64,000 bases of DNA from Azolla caroliniana. Its lineage: Eukaryota; Polypodiophyta. The notes below the pieces were generated by a model. That model did no database searches. It worked only from the letters and a program-made list of their open reading frames with translations, and was not told where the DNA came from. Location: the NCBI GenBank assembly GCA_043228905.1, contig JBHGNT010000022.1:12028001-12092000 (forward strand). Direction: 5' to 3'. How positions within the stretch are numbered: the stretch's first letter is position 1; each line of letters opens with the position of its first letter. The position numbers and the translations under genes are program-made. Positions 46,031-57,898 of the stretch are shown piece after piece.

Positions 46031-46900
46031 TTATAATTCCATTGAACAAAAGAAGAACCATATTATACTAGCAATATTTCTACCATTAAATATATCTACC
46101 AATGGTAAAGATCCAACCATAACACTCCAAATGAACACCTTAGCCCATAGCATAATCGAGAACACCAACCTCCCTTGATCATATGAAACGACTAGGTAAT
46201 GGGCTAATGAAAAACCTATGCCTTTATAACACTTTCTTTCATCCAATAACTTTTGTCAATCAACTTGTGATAGACATGATTTGTTTTTATTATGATCAAT
46301 CTCCTATTTCCAACAAATGCCAAAGGGTGTTCTTGCGATATGCCATCTAAAATCAGGAATTGAATGGTGCAATGGCAATAATCCTCGTAACTTCTCCCAA
46401 ATAAAGTTATAAACTCTTGAAAAACGACGTGTTGATCTTGTTATTTGGAAGGCCATTAATTTTCTTTATGAAACCACCATAGCAACCTCACTTTTATCAA
46501 ACCTAATTTGGCCAGTTGGTTCAATCGAAAATTAAGACATTGTTTACCTTCCCACCGTATAAATTGGCAGATCCCCTTTCTTGTGAAAGATGCCATAGCA
46601 CAAAATCCAACATACTCTGCCAAGATGCCATCAAATGATTATTGATCACATACCTTCCATATTTGACATGCCTCGTAGAACTAATAAATTCTACCAATTA
46701 GTTTCAACCTTCATGTTTCCAATCTCAATTCATGTTTTCTGAATAAAGTATGCCACAATTTCTATCCAAGACTGTATACTCTCAAACTTCAAACATAAAT
46801 TAAATGAAGCTAAACCAATGAGCTACCACATGCTCATGTAAATTCAATACTGATGCTCCACTAAAATGTTTAAGAGTAAAAATATTATACCACGCAACCG
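46031..46900 (-). pseudogene. LINE 3' remnant (zf-RVT-like), minus strand
   Basis: The minus-strand frame 46246-46031 reads WAKVFIWSVMVGSLPLVDIF and IASIIWFFFCSME. This resembles the zf-RVT domain that follows the RT in plant LINEs (a K-x-F-x-W, LP, C-x-x-C type pattern). Sequence to its right, up to about 46800, may be more of the same element in broken frames. Not the same copy as the LINE at 7.6-16.1 kb. Confidence 0.5.
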
Positions 46901-47201
46901 ATATGACACTTTCTCCTTTAAATGTGACACCATTTCTGAAGCTTTTATAGAGACCCACGCTCGAGCCAACTGCACCATCGCTACATCTTGACTTTAGAGT
47001 TACATTATGCAGCCATGGACAATCCTACAATATATTTACGAGCTAAGAGTGCAACCATTTTTTACTAAATTCACAATGGTTAATGGAATGAGCGCGTAAT
47101 TATTTTCAAAACACGAGTGTCACTTTTAAGCAACTATTTTCGAAATCAAACTCAAAAGTACAATTGTTAAACTAACCACTCCAAATTTTTCACTTTGTTT
47201 A

Positions 47202-47285
47202 TGGGGTGAGAGAGTTTCGAACTCTCGACCTCAGGATTTCTCGAAGCTATGAGACCTACGCGCTGACCAACTGCGCCACCACCCC
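47202..47285 (-). tRNA. tRNA-Met(CAT), intron-containing, array copy A1
   Basis: 84 bases on the minus strand. Acceptor GGGGTGG pairs with TCACCCC, D stem GCGC/GCGC, anticodon loop CTCATA with a short intron after it, T arm GAGAG TTCGAAA CTCTC, discriminator A. The A box (TGGCGCAGTTGG) and B box (GTTCGAAAC) are present. Length 84 equals a 73-base tRNA plus an 11-base intron, as in plant elongator tRNA-Met genes. The nearest run of four T lies about 45 bases downstream. Could be expressed or a well-kept relic. Confidence 0.75.
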
Positions 47286-48180
47286 TACATGTCAGTTTTG
47301 AGTATAAGTATGAAGATTATTGCTTCAATGAAGGCGAATAGGCCCGATTCCCTAAAACTCATAGCCCAAGGATGGAGAAAGACTGTCTCGACCTCGAAGA
47401 TTGCAAATAGCAACCCTAGAATAGCTAAATAATGGTAACTTAAAATCGAGATGTGGGGGTGGTGCAGTTGGCTAGAGCATGGGTGGCAATGCGACCTTTC
47501 GTAACTAAATTTGCAATATTTTATGGCGTGACAAGTTAATCTTGTCGATTCTGGAAGCTTTCAAGTAAAATGCATACTTTTGAAACCAAAGTGTCAATTT
47601 TAAGTTCTAATATTTAAAAAGAGAATTAAACTGCCAATTTTAAGCTCACCCTTCCAAGTTTATGATGCGGCTCTAAGGTTTCATCGACTATATGGAGTTG
47701 GAGAGTTTGAGACCTACGAGCTCGACAATTGCCCCTCCATCCTGACTTTGATATGTGTATGCTCTGAAAAATCTAAGCTAATATTCACATCAAAGCATCT
47801 CTTTGGAGCTACTCACCTGAAGCCATGGACAATTTGGAAATATATTAAATGGGTGGCAATGCAATCTCCCTTAACTATATTTGCAATATTTTATGGCATG
47901 ATAGGGTAATCTTCGCAAAGCTTCCTAGTTAAATGCATAATCTTCCCGAACCTCAGGATTTCTCCCTGTTATGAGACCTACGTGCAACATCTTGACATCA
48001 ATCAACGTTTTCCCTAAGTTAGTTTTTTGGTAGAGCGATTGCGTAATCGTCTTGAAGTCATATTTTTGTAACTAGAATCTCTCTTTTAAGCAATTATTTT
48101 TTATATCGAAGTCAAAGTGTCTATTTTAAGCTCACTAGTTCAAGTTTAGGATGAGCTTGTAAGGTTTCATGGATTATGCG

Positions 48181-48258
48181 GACAATGAGCTTCGAAAACT
48201 CGACCTCAAGATTTCTTGATGCTATGAGACCCACGCTCTAGCCAACTGCACCACCCCC
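48181..48258 (-). pseudogene. decayed tRNA-Met-like copy (unit 1)
   Basis: Recognisable 5' half (GGGGGTGGTGCAGTTGGCTAGAGCGTGGGTCTCATAGC on the minus strand) and TTCGAAG loop remnant, but the T stem no longer pairs and the acceptor 3' side is lost. Confidence 0.75.
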
Positions 48259-48560
48259 ACATCTTGATTTTAAGTTACCATTATGAAGCCATGGACAATC
48301 TTACAATATATTTGCGAGGTAAGAGCGCAATCTTTTTTTACTAAATTTGCAATGGTTAATTGCATGAGCACGTAATTATTTTCGAAACCCAAGTGTCAGT
48401 TTTAAGCAATTATTTTTGAAATCAAACTCAAAAGTGGAATTCTTATTTTCGAAACCCAAGTGTAAGTTTTAAGCAACTATTTTCGAAATCAAATTCAAAA
48501 GTGGAATTGTTGAACTAACCACTCAAATTTTATGACAAGGTTGTAAGGTTTCCTTGTTTA

Positions 48561-48644
48561 TGGGGTGAGAGAGTTTCGAACTCTCGACCTCAGGATTTCT
48601 CTAAGCTATGAGACCTACGCGGTAACCAACTGCGCCACCACCCC
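48561..48644 (-). tRNA. tRNA-Met(CAT)-like, array copy B1
   Basis: Same 84-base layout as copy A1, with perfect acceptor and T stems. The D arm has one mismatch (GCGC against CCGC), and the intron-like loop has CTTAGAGAA. Possibly functional, more likely a relic. Confidence 0.65.
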
Positions 48645-49020
48645 TACATGTTGGTTTTGAGTATAAGTATGAAGATTATTGCTTCAATGAAGGCGAATAG
48701 GCCCGATTCCCTAAAACTCATAGCCCAAGGATGGAGAAAGACTGTCTCGACCTCGAAGATTGCAAATAGCAACCCTAGAATAGCTAAGTAATAGTAACTT
48801 AAAATCGAAATGTAGGGGTGGTGCCGTTGGCTAGAGCATGGGTGTCAATGCGACCTTTCGTAACTAAATTTGCAATATTTTATGGCGTGACATGTTAATC
48901 TTGTCGATTCCCGAAGCTTTCTAGTAAAATGCATACTTTTGAAACCAAAGTTTATGATGCGGTTGTAAGGTTTCATCGATTATATGGAGTGACAAGGTCA
49001 TTGTAAGGTTTCCTTGTTTA

Positions 49021-49104
49021 TGGGGTGAGAGAGTTTCGAACTCTCGACCTCAGGATTTCTCGAAGCTATGAGATCTACGCGCTGACCAACTGCGCCACCA
49101 CCCC
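49021..49104 (-). tRNA. tRNA-Met(CAT)-like, array copy A2
   Basis: 84 bases with intact acceptor, D and T stems. One change in the anticodon stem (TAGAT for TAGGT) is shared with copy A3. The nearest T4 run is roughly 90 bases downstream. Confidence 0.65.
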
Positions 49105-49781
49105 TACATGTCAGTTTTGAGTATAAGTATGAAGATTATTGCTTCAATGAAGGCGAATAGGCCCGATTCCCTAAAACTCATAGCCCAAGGATGGAGAAAG
49201 ACTGTCTCGACCTCGAAGATTGCAAATAGCAACCCTAGAATAGCTAAATAATGGTAACTTAAAATCGAGATGTGGGGGTGGTGCAGTTGGCTAGAGCATG
49301 GGTGGCAATGCGACCTTTCGTAACTAAATTTGCAATATTTTATGGCGTGACAAGTTAATCTTGTCGATTCTGGAAGCTTTCTAGTAAAATGCATACTTTT
49401 GAAACCAAAGTGTCAATTTTAAGTTCTAATATTTAAAAAGAGAATTAAACTGCCAATTTTAAGCTCACCCTTCCAAGTTTATGATGCGGCTCTAAGGTTT
49501 CATCGACTATATGGAGTTGGAGAGTTTGAGACCTACGAGCTCGACAATTGCCCCTCCATCCTGACTTTGACATGTGTATGCTCTGAAAAATCTAAGCTAA
49601 TATTCACATCAAAGCATCTCTTTGGAGCTACTCACCTGAAGGAAGCCATGGACAATTTGGAAATATATTAAATGGGTGGCAATGCAATCTCCCTTAACTA
49701 TATTTGCAATATTTTAAGGCATGATAGGGTAGTCTTCGCAAAGCTTCCTAGTTAAATGCATAATCTTCCCGAACCTCAGGA

Positions 49782-49786
49782 TTTCT
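49782..49786. other. target-site duplication (left) of gypsy element
   Basis: TTTCT directly before the LTR. The same pentamer follows the right LTR at 56753-56757. Uninterrupted paralogues at about 47950-47975 and 58561-58586 show the empty site with a single TTTCT. Confidence 0.95.
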
Positions 49787-50241
49787 TATTATAGATCTAG
49801 GTACTAAAGTAAGCTTAAGATAAGGATAAAGAAATGAAAGATAGAAAGGAGAAAGAGAAAGAAGGGTGCCGATCCACCCGACCACCCCCGAGCGAAGGGA
49901 TCGAGACGGACTCGAGCCTCGATCGGCGTCCCATACCACCGCCGTGGCGTCGAGTCGTACCTGGTGCTGGCGCGCTCGCTACAAGAGTTGACCCACCACA
50001 CGAGCAGAGTCTCGATGTAGTCAAAAGATCCTCAAATGAGGGTAGCTAGGCCTCTTATTTATAGCGATACCCAAGGCCCCCAGGCAAGTTCACTCTTGAC
50101 CTAATGGGTTGTCTCAATCCTGATGATTAAAAGTAATCCTCCCCTTCTTTACACTCTCGTTTAACCCTCACACTTATCCACGTGTATAGAATACTACGGT
50201 AAATTCTTACCACGGGATATTATATGGTCATGCCCGTAACA
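49787..50241 (-). repeat. 3' LTR of gypsy element
   Basis: Read on the minus strand it starts TGTTACGGGC and ends CTATAATA. Nine differences by eye from the 5' LTR. Confidence 0.95.
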
Positions 50242-52955
50242 TACTCCCCCTCTTTAAAACATTGCACTCTTGCAATGGAAAGTTAGGGAAGTTAGTTCTA
50301 AGAGTATTTTCGCGTTCCCATGTGGCATCTTTTATTGATTTATCCATCCATTTTATTTTAAATTCTCGGATTTCTTTAGTACGTAATTTTTTTGTTTTAA
50401 CATCAAGAATTCTTTCTGGTACATGTGGTTTAGAAGATAATTCTTCAGAAGTAACCAGAGTTTCAGTCGTAACTGTATTGTCGCTAGAACCTAGAAGTTC
50501 TTTTAGACGACTCACATGAAAGACTAGATGAATTCCGACACCATCGGGAAGAGCGAGACGATAGGCTGATGACCCAATGCGTTTGAGGACTGTAAAAGGT
50601 CCACAAAACCGTGGGGCTAACTTAGCGCACTTACCCGTAGACAATGTCTTAGAATTGTGAGGTACACATAAAAATACCTTCTGTCCAAGGTTGAATACAC
50701 GAGGTTGCCTATGATGATCGTTATAAAAACACGCTCTATCTTGAGCTGTTTTTATATTATGTCGTGCAATATGCAACATATCTTGCATATCCCGAAGAAA
50801 GTTTTGCGTACTTCGCAACTCATCATGATGTGTATTAACATCAATCGGGGCTCGTGGCTGAAAACCATACATCAACATAAAAGGACTATATCCCGTCGAC
50901 GTATGCTTGGAGTTGTTATAAGCAAACTCCAAAATTGGGAGATAACGTTCCCATTTTGTTGGTTTTGCACCAACGTATGCTCGAAGCATGTCCTTAATAA
51001 TTTGATTTACTCGTTTTGTCTGTCCATCGGATTGAGGATGATCCGTGGAGCTCATGCTCAACGTAGTTTCTAACTTCTTAAAGACTTGTGTCCAGAAGTC
51101 ACTAGTAAACTTTGGATCTCGAACACTCACAATATCCATCGGTAACCCATAAAAACGAAACAATTCGTCAACGAATTGGTAAGCCAATTCAGGAGCTGTT
51201 ACCGTGGTTTTAGTAGCAATAAATCTGGCCATTTTAGTTAGTCGATCAACGACAACCCAGATGGCATCATGACCTTTTTGGGTGCGAGGAAGGCTAACAA
51301 TAAAATCCATGGATATACTTTCCCACTTATTATTGGGAATGTCCAAGGGATGTAAAAGTCCTGCGGCTTTAAGTCGCTCGGCTTTGTTAACCTGACACTG
51401 GTGACATTTAGTCACATAGCTATGTATGTCAGGACGCATCTTAGGCCAATAAAATTGAGTGGAGATGAGAACGAGTGTACGATGTATTCCAGGGTGCCCT
51501 ACTGAGGGTGCATCATGGCATTCAAAAAGAATCCTCTTTTTGACCTCGGGTAAATCTGGAACACAAACCTTCCCATTACGGTAGAGCAAACCGTTAGCAA
51601 TGTGGAAGTATTCCTTCGAGGATGTGGTGGTGTCTGTTCCAGACTCAACTCTTGCCCAATATTTTGCGAAATAATTATCATCAGGATACTTTCCTCGAAG
51701 GTGATCATAGAGATCTGATGATATTGCAGTGAAGCTAAGCATGTTAACTTCACGGATGCGACTTAGTGCATCAGCGACAGTGTTCATGGAACCTTTACGA
51801 TATCGTATGGAAAAATCAAAGTCCTGGATGAGATCAGCCCATCGTGCCTTACGACCTTTCAGGTCTTGTTGGTCACAAAAATATTTCAAGGACTCGTGGT
51901 CCGTAGTTACCACAAAGTGATTTCCATAAAGATAATGGCGCCATGTTTTGAGCGCATGTATAACTGCAAATAATTCCTTTTCTTGAACGGTATACCGACA
52001 TTGAGCAGAATCAAGTTTCTTACTCTCGAATGCTATTGGTTTACCATCTTGATACAAGACAACACCTATAGCATAATCGCTTGCATCGGTTTTAACCTCA
52101 AAAGGTTTTGAAGGATCGGGTAAAAGAAGTGAAGGAGCGTTGCAAACCAGGTCCTTGAGTTCCTTAAAGGCAAGGTCTAGTGTAGCATTCCACACAATAG
52201 GTTTTGTAGACTTACGCGTTTGACCTTTTAAAAGATCAGTAAACGGCGTCGTCAATTGGGAGTAATTATGAAGAGACTTTCGCAAAAACCCCACAAAACC
52301 AAGGAATGATCGAACTTCTCGAATATTCCGAAGAGTGGGCCAAAGCTTGATTTTCTCAATGCGAGAAGGATCAATTTCAACTCCTTGTTCGGTTATGAGA
52401 TGTCCTAGATAAGTAATTGATTTCTTGAAGAACTCACATTTTGAGATTTTCGCATAAAACTGTTTGTCACGCAATGTTTGTAAAACAAAGCGGACATGTC
52501 TAGCATGTTCTTGTAATGTACGGCTATAAACTAAAATATCATCCAAGAAAATAACGACAAATTTTCCAAGTTGTTCTCGGAAAATGTCATTCATTTCTTG
52601 TTGAAAAGTAGCCGGAGCATTGGTCAAACCAAAAGGCAGGACCAAAAACTCGTAATGGCCATAGCGCGTACGAAATGCCGTTTTAGGAACATCGTCCTCA
52701 CTTATTCGTATTTGATGGTAGCCAGTACGGAGATCAAGTTTCGTAAAATACCGAGCTCCCTGGAGACGGTCAATTAGATCGTCAGCCCGGGGCAATGGAT
52801 ACGAATTCTTGATCGTCACTTTATTCAAGCGTCGGTAATTAATACACATACGCCATGTGCCCTCTTTCTTTTTAACCAAGAGAACTGGTGCACCCCATGG
52901 AGATTTACTATAACGTATATAACCCATTCGTAAATAGTCCTTGAGTATACCTCAT
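50228..52955 (-). CDS. gypsy pol: RT, RNase H, integrase, chromodomain-like end (separated by frameshift)
   Basis: 899-residue open frame from [15 protein letters not shown] (52927), with in-frame sequence reaching back to about 52955, where the gag-protease frame shifts. [27 protein letters not shown], catalytic [10 protein letters not shown] (about residues 126-135). RNase [33 protein letters not shown] (about 275-375). Integrase zinc motif: [13 protein letters not shown]...CHQCQ. In the integrase core the first acidic residue is kept (SMDF), but the second site reads SVRDPKF with Val at the usual Asp, and the third reads DGQTKRVN with Lys at the usual Glu. The end ([16 protein letters not shown]) resembles a chromodomain. 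The stop lies 14 bases inside the 3' LTR. Confidence 0.9.
50242..50256 (-). other. polypurine tract of gypsy element
   Basis: Minus strand AAAGAGGGGGAGTA directly precedes the 3' LTR. It is also translated as part of the pol C-terminus. Confidence 0.85.
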
Positions 52956-54657
52956 CTTCTTCGGATCGACTTAAGCGATACGGAGGTATACTTATTGGTG
53001 CAACACCAGGTACAATATCTATACGATGGTCTATATTACGTTTAGGAGGTAACCCATCAGGTAGTTCACTTGGAAAAACATCATGAAAATCATTTAAGAT
53101 TTCATCAAGTTGTTGTTGTTCAAAATATGTTAATTGAATCGGGACATTATCGATATTGTAAACGTGAATGTCCGGATCAAGTACACAATAAAATAACGTA
53201 GAACAAGACAACTCGGATATTGATGGACACGAGGAAACAATCGAGAGGGATTGTTTTTTTACACATTGAATAAAATGCGTACAATCGTTTAGTACAAAAG
53301 AAATGGAATGACGAACCCAATCAATCAATGAAGAAGAGTTTTTATTATAAAACCAGGGATAACCCAGTATTACATCGGTGGTACAAAGATTCATTACATG
53401 GAAGTCTACTTCCTCTATATAAGTATCAATAGAAATTCCTAATGAATGAATCGCCCCGTTGATGTATTGTACTCTTCCATCAGCCAAGTGCACCATGTAG
53501 GTGTGATCACTTACGGTGGGTTGGATTCCCCATATCTGAACCAAACGATCATTCACAAAATTGTGTGAGATTCTCGAATCAAATAAAAATTGTACGGGAG
53601 ATCCATTGATATACCCGTTTGCACGTAGTAAATCATTGGGACCCAATACATAGTGAGGGAAAGAACATTGACAATTACTTAAATGATGTGTATAGACCTG
53701 AAGGACATTAGGAATCTGACCTTTATGGTCTGCAGCTTTAGCTTTGTTGTTGTGCTCTTTCCGTTGGAGCTTTCGACATTGATCTTTTGTATGACCCTTC
53801 TTTTTGCAGAATACACAAAAAGGATGTTGTCGCTTACAATCGCGATCCAGGAATTCGTTGGGTGTCTTGCGTTTCCCAACAAATTGCGACTGCTTAGTCC
53901 CGGGCGCTTCGTTGGGTTTGTTATGGTCCTTCTTCAAAGTGCGTTGATAGCGAAGAACTATTTCAATGGCCTCTTCGAAGGATTTTGGATCCTTATCGTG
54001 CACTATCCAGTGATAGTCCGAATTGGGGATGCCATTGACAAAACAAGCTATCAACAACCAATTGTCCCCTTCTAGACCCGATTTTTGGATTTGGGTTCTA
54101 GCATGGTGAACATAGTCTTCTAGCGAGGAAAATTTCCTGCTAGAGAGGTTCATTAAAGCTTGTGCTGCCTCGGTTCGAGAGGGAGGTTGCAGAAATTGGC
54201 CCTTAAAAACCGTGACAAAATCTGTCCAGGTATCGGGCAATTTCCCCATAGTACGGAGGCCACGCCACCAGGCGGCGGCCTTACCCCCGAGTTCTCGGCT
54301 GACATATGCAATCTTCGTACTATCTGGCGTGGGATAGAGCTCAAAATGAGACTCCCATCGTCCCAGCCATGTGCAGATTGCTTCTTCGGTTCTTTCCTTT
54401 TTGTCTCCCTTAAATGGCTTAACGACAAATGATGGTTCACCTTGTCGCTCATCAGGTCTATTAGTCTCACGTTGTAGACTAATGACACGTGCCTCAAGAG
54501 CACTCTGAGATTGTCGAAGTTCGGTCATTTGTTGAGCGGTGAAACTAAGGTATTGGGTTATTTGTGCCAAATACATCTCAGTGGACATTTGTCCAGGAGG
54601 ATTCCCTTGAGTTCCTTCCGCTTGAGCGGATGCCATCGGGTCGTTAATTTGAGCCAT
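52940..54657 (-). CDS. gypsy gag-protease, frameshifted before RT
   Basis: Open frame of 610 codons from 54657, of which about 570 are genuine. Gag core at about residues 90-245 ([36 protein letters not shown]). Zinc knuckle [14 protein letters not shown] at 281-294. Protease region from about 340 ([18 protein letters not shown]), where the glycine after the catalytic Asp-Ser is Arg, so activity is doubtful. Sequence leading into the RT ([13 protein letters not shown]) is present, then the frame slips near 52955 relative to pol. Residues after the slip, to 52825, are out of frame and not real. Confidence 0.88.
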
Positions 54658-56280
54658 TAAAAATTATTTCTGGAAAAGAAATAGGATAAGGTCAGAGATA
54701 TAGTCATAACATCATGTCGTGATGTAAACATATCATGGGCGAGCATTAATCGATATCATTATCTCACGTCAATACCCCTCTAGACGTATGAGATGAGGTT
54801 CAAGATCAGGTTACTATGGTAACACAAAGGTGTTTTAAAAACCATGGGGGTGACAAATAAATGTCTTTCCCTGATCTCTATATCGATTTTTTCATGGTGG
54901 CTCCCCGAGGCTCAACCATGTATGTTCGCGTCATGAATAGTTTATACACGAAAAAAATGTTAATAATAAACTATGTTTCGGTGCCCACATATGTGGTTTC
55001 GGCTCTTTAAGTCCTATTACGAGGACCCCGAGGTGCACTTAGACCTTAAGTCTAAACATGTGTTATAGTCATATGTATCAAGGATGTTGTATGGTCTTGG
55101 TCATATTTGAACTCGAGACCTCGAGAACAAATACATTAAACACTTGAGCCAACCAAGTAAGTTGCTCTTCTCGAATGCTTAATGTTTGATGCGTATAAGA
55201 GATATGCGAGGCAATTGATCATATATGTTTTTTTAAAAGAACATATATGTCAAGTCGCCCTCATTTACCAAAACTATTTTGGTACGCCAAAGTGCAACCT
55301 AATGGTCAAGCCAAATGAGCCCTTGTTTCGTAGTAGGCTCACGTGGGCCATCACATGGTCACGTCATTACGAATGCCTCTCGTAAGAACGAGCTCATGAT
55401 GGCATCGTATCCATGTAACGAGGGAGGGATGTTGGATACGTGCATCATTGGAGCGACCTCACTTGAAGTGGGTCAAGCCCTACGTACTCAACATCATTTT
55501 GGCTATTGGCGTTTCTTTACGTAACGAAATCGAGGTCGTCAACGGGGTTATCAACAATAAAAAAATGTTGAAAAAGGGATGGTGACAACGCCATTCTCAC
55601 AAAAATGTGAGGACGGCTACCAACATCCTTTTCCCGACCATGACAACTTTCGATATAATCACGTAATAACGAATATACACATATGTTTACTTATCATATA
55701 TATACGATCAAATACGTATATATGTGACCACATATGCCTATATTAAACATATCGTTATAGTAAATAGCCACAAATGATGTGATCAAGATACGTAATCGAG
55801 GTATATACCTCTACGCACACGAAACATCCACAAATAAGAGATCATCGTAATACGCAATGGAGGTATTGACCTCTTACGCATACGAGACCAAACGCATATC
55901 GTTTACAACAAATCAAGGTATTAAACTCATACGCAAACGTAACATATGTTCGTGAACGTATTACGTAATTGAGGTATTAACCTCGTACGCATACGACACT
56001 CATCACATATTATTAATATGTCAAACGAGGTATTGACCTCGTGCACATATGTAAACGTTTTAGATAATCAATTAAAGACCACTACAACATCATTGACTTA
56101 ATGAAAAAAATTACATATAAACTAAACACATGATTAGATGGGAGAAGAGAGAATAGAAAGAAAAATTATGGAAAGCGTTACCGAAGTTCTTTGTTGATCG
56201 TTGTCTGGATCAAGGCCAACCGCACAACGATCGATCAGCATCAATCAAAAGACAAATGAAAAACAAAGAAACATTAGTAC
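54658..56280 (-). other. long leader of gypsy element with repeated palindromes
   Basis: 1.6 kb between PBS and gag start. From about 55795 to 56050 the motif AGGTATTRACCTCGTACGCATACG recurs about five times at 50-70-base spacing. Its core AGGTATTGACCT is a near-palindrome. No open frame of note. Confidence 0.7.
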
Positions 56281-56285
56281 AAAAA

Positions 56286-56295
56286 TCTGATACCA
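56286..56295 (-). other. primer binding site of gypsy element
   Basis: Minus strand TGGTATCAGA two bases after the 5' LTR end. Matches the start of the plant initiator tRNA-Met complement (TGGTATCAGAGC), then diverges. Confidence 0.85.
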
Positions 56296-56297
56296 AA

Positions 56298-56752
56298 TAT
56301 TATAGATCTAGGTACTAAAGTAAGCTTAAGATAAGCATAAAGAAATGAAAGATAGAAAGGAGAAAGAGAAAGAAGGGTGCCGATACACCCGACCACCCCC
56401 GAGCGAAGGGATCGAGACGGACTCGAGCCTCGATCAGCGTCCCATACCACCGCCGTGGCGTCGAGTCCTACATGGTGCTGGCGCGCTCGCTACAAGAGTT
56501 GACCCACCACACGAGCAGAGTCTTGATGTAGTCAAAAGATCCTCAAATGAGGGTAGCTAGGCCTCTTATTTATAGCGATACCCAAGGCCCCCAGGCAAGT
56601 TCACTCTTGACCTAATGGGTTGTCTCAATCCCGAGGATTAAAAGTAATCCTCCCCTTCTTTACACTCTCGTTTAACCCTCACACTTATCCACGTGTATAG
56701 AATACTACGGTAAATTCTTACCACAGGATATTATATGGTCATGCCCGTAACA
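56298..56752 (-). repeat. 5' LTR of gypsy element
   Basis: 455 bases, same ends as the 3' LTR, followed outside by TTTCT (56753-56757). Confidence 0.95.
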
Positions 56753-56972
56753 TTTCTCCCTGTTATGAGACCTACGTGCAACATCTTGACATCAATCAAC
56801 GTATTCCCTAAGTTAGTTTTTTGGTAGAGCGATTGCGTAATCGTCTTGAAGTCATATTTTTGTAACTAGAATCTCTCTTTTAAGCAATTATTTTTTATAT
56901 CGAAGTCAAAGTGTCTATTTTAAGCTCACTAGTTCAAGTTTAGGATGAGCTTGTAAGGTTTCATGGATTATG

Positions 56973-57052
56973 CGGACAATGAGCTTCGAAAACTCGACCT
57001 CAAGATTTCTCGATGCTATGAGACCCACGCTCTAGCCAACTGCACCACCCCC
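56973..57052 (-). pseudogene. decayed tRNA-Met-like copy (unit 2)
   Basis: Same decayed type as 48181-48258: good 5' half, broken T arm. Confidence 0.75.
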
Positions 57053-57354
57053 ACATCTTGATTTTAAGTTACCATTATGAAGCCATGGACAATCTTACAA
57101 TATATTTGCGAGGTAAGAGCGCAATCTTTTTTTACTAAATTTGCAATGGTTAATGGCATGAGCACGTAATTATTTTCGAAACCCAAGTGTCAGTTTTAAG
57201 CAATTATTTTTGAAATCAAACTCAAAAGTGGAATTCTTATTTTCGAAACCCAAGTGTAAGTTTTAAGCAACTATTTTCGAAATCAAATTCAAAAGTGGAA
57301 TTGTTGAACTAACCACTCAAATTTTATGACAAGGTTGTAATGTTTCCTTGTTTA

Positions 57355-57438
57355 TGGGGTGAGAGAGTTTCGAACTCTCGACCTCAGGATTTCTCGAAGC
57401 TATGAGACCTACGCGCTAACCAACTGCGCCACCACCCC
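57355..57438 (-). tRNA. tRNA-Met(CAT)-like, array copy B2
   Basis: 84 bases with perfect acceptor and T stems and D stem GCGC/GCGC (loop AGTTGGTTA). Intron-like CTTCGAGAA. One of the best-preserved copies. Confidence 0.72.
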
Positions 57439-57814
57439 TACATGTTGGTTTTGAGTATAAGTATGAAGATTATTGCTTCAATGAAGGCGAATAGGCCCGA
57501 TTCCCTAAAACTCATAGCCCAAGGATGGAGAAAGACTGTCTCGACCTCGAAGATTGCAAATAGCAACCCTAGAATAGCTAAGTAATAGTAACTTAAAATC
57601 GAAATGTAGGGGTGGTGCCGTTGGCTAGAGCATGGGTGTCAATGCGACCTTTCGTAACTAAATTTGCAATATTTTATGGCGTGACATGTTAATCTTGTCG
57701 ATTCCCGAAGCTTTCTAGTAAAATGCATACTTTTGAAACCAAAGTTTATGATGCGGTTGTAATGTTTCATCAATTATATGGAGTGACAAGGTCATTGTAA
57801 GGTTTCCTTGTTTA

Positions 57815-57898
57815 TGGGGTGAGAGAGTTTCGAACTCTCGACCTCAGGATTTCTCGAAGCTATGAGATCTACGCGCTGACCAACTGCGCCACCACCCC
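57815..57898 (-). tRNA. tRNA-Met(CAT)-like, array copy A3
   Basis: Identical in layout to copy A2, including TAGAT in the anticodon stem. A and B boxes intact. Confidence 0.65.

Larger units (their letters stand above)
49787..56752 (-). mobile_element. full-length Ty3/gypsy element, minus strand
   Basis: 6966 bases: two 455-base LTRs (49787-50241, 56298-56752) differing at about nine sites (98 % identity), PBS, gag-protease-RT-RNase H-integrase order, chromodomain-like C-terminus, polypurine tract, and TTTCT duplications outside. It sits in a tRNA-Met-derived segment of the tandem array. Coding is broken by one frameshift and catalytic substitutions, so this copy is unlikely to be autonomous despite its recent look. 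Confidence 0.96.

Noticed and set aside
49834-50049. 71-codon frame within the gypsy LTR, also at 56345-56560
   Set aside because: It lies antisense inside the LTR and is present only because both LTRs are near-identical.
51729-54432. Plus-strand open frames opposite the gypsy gag and pol genes
   Set aside because: They are antisense shadows of recognised retrotransposon coding sequence on the minus strand.
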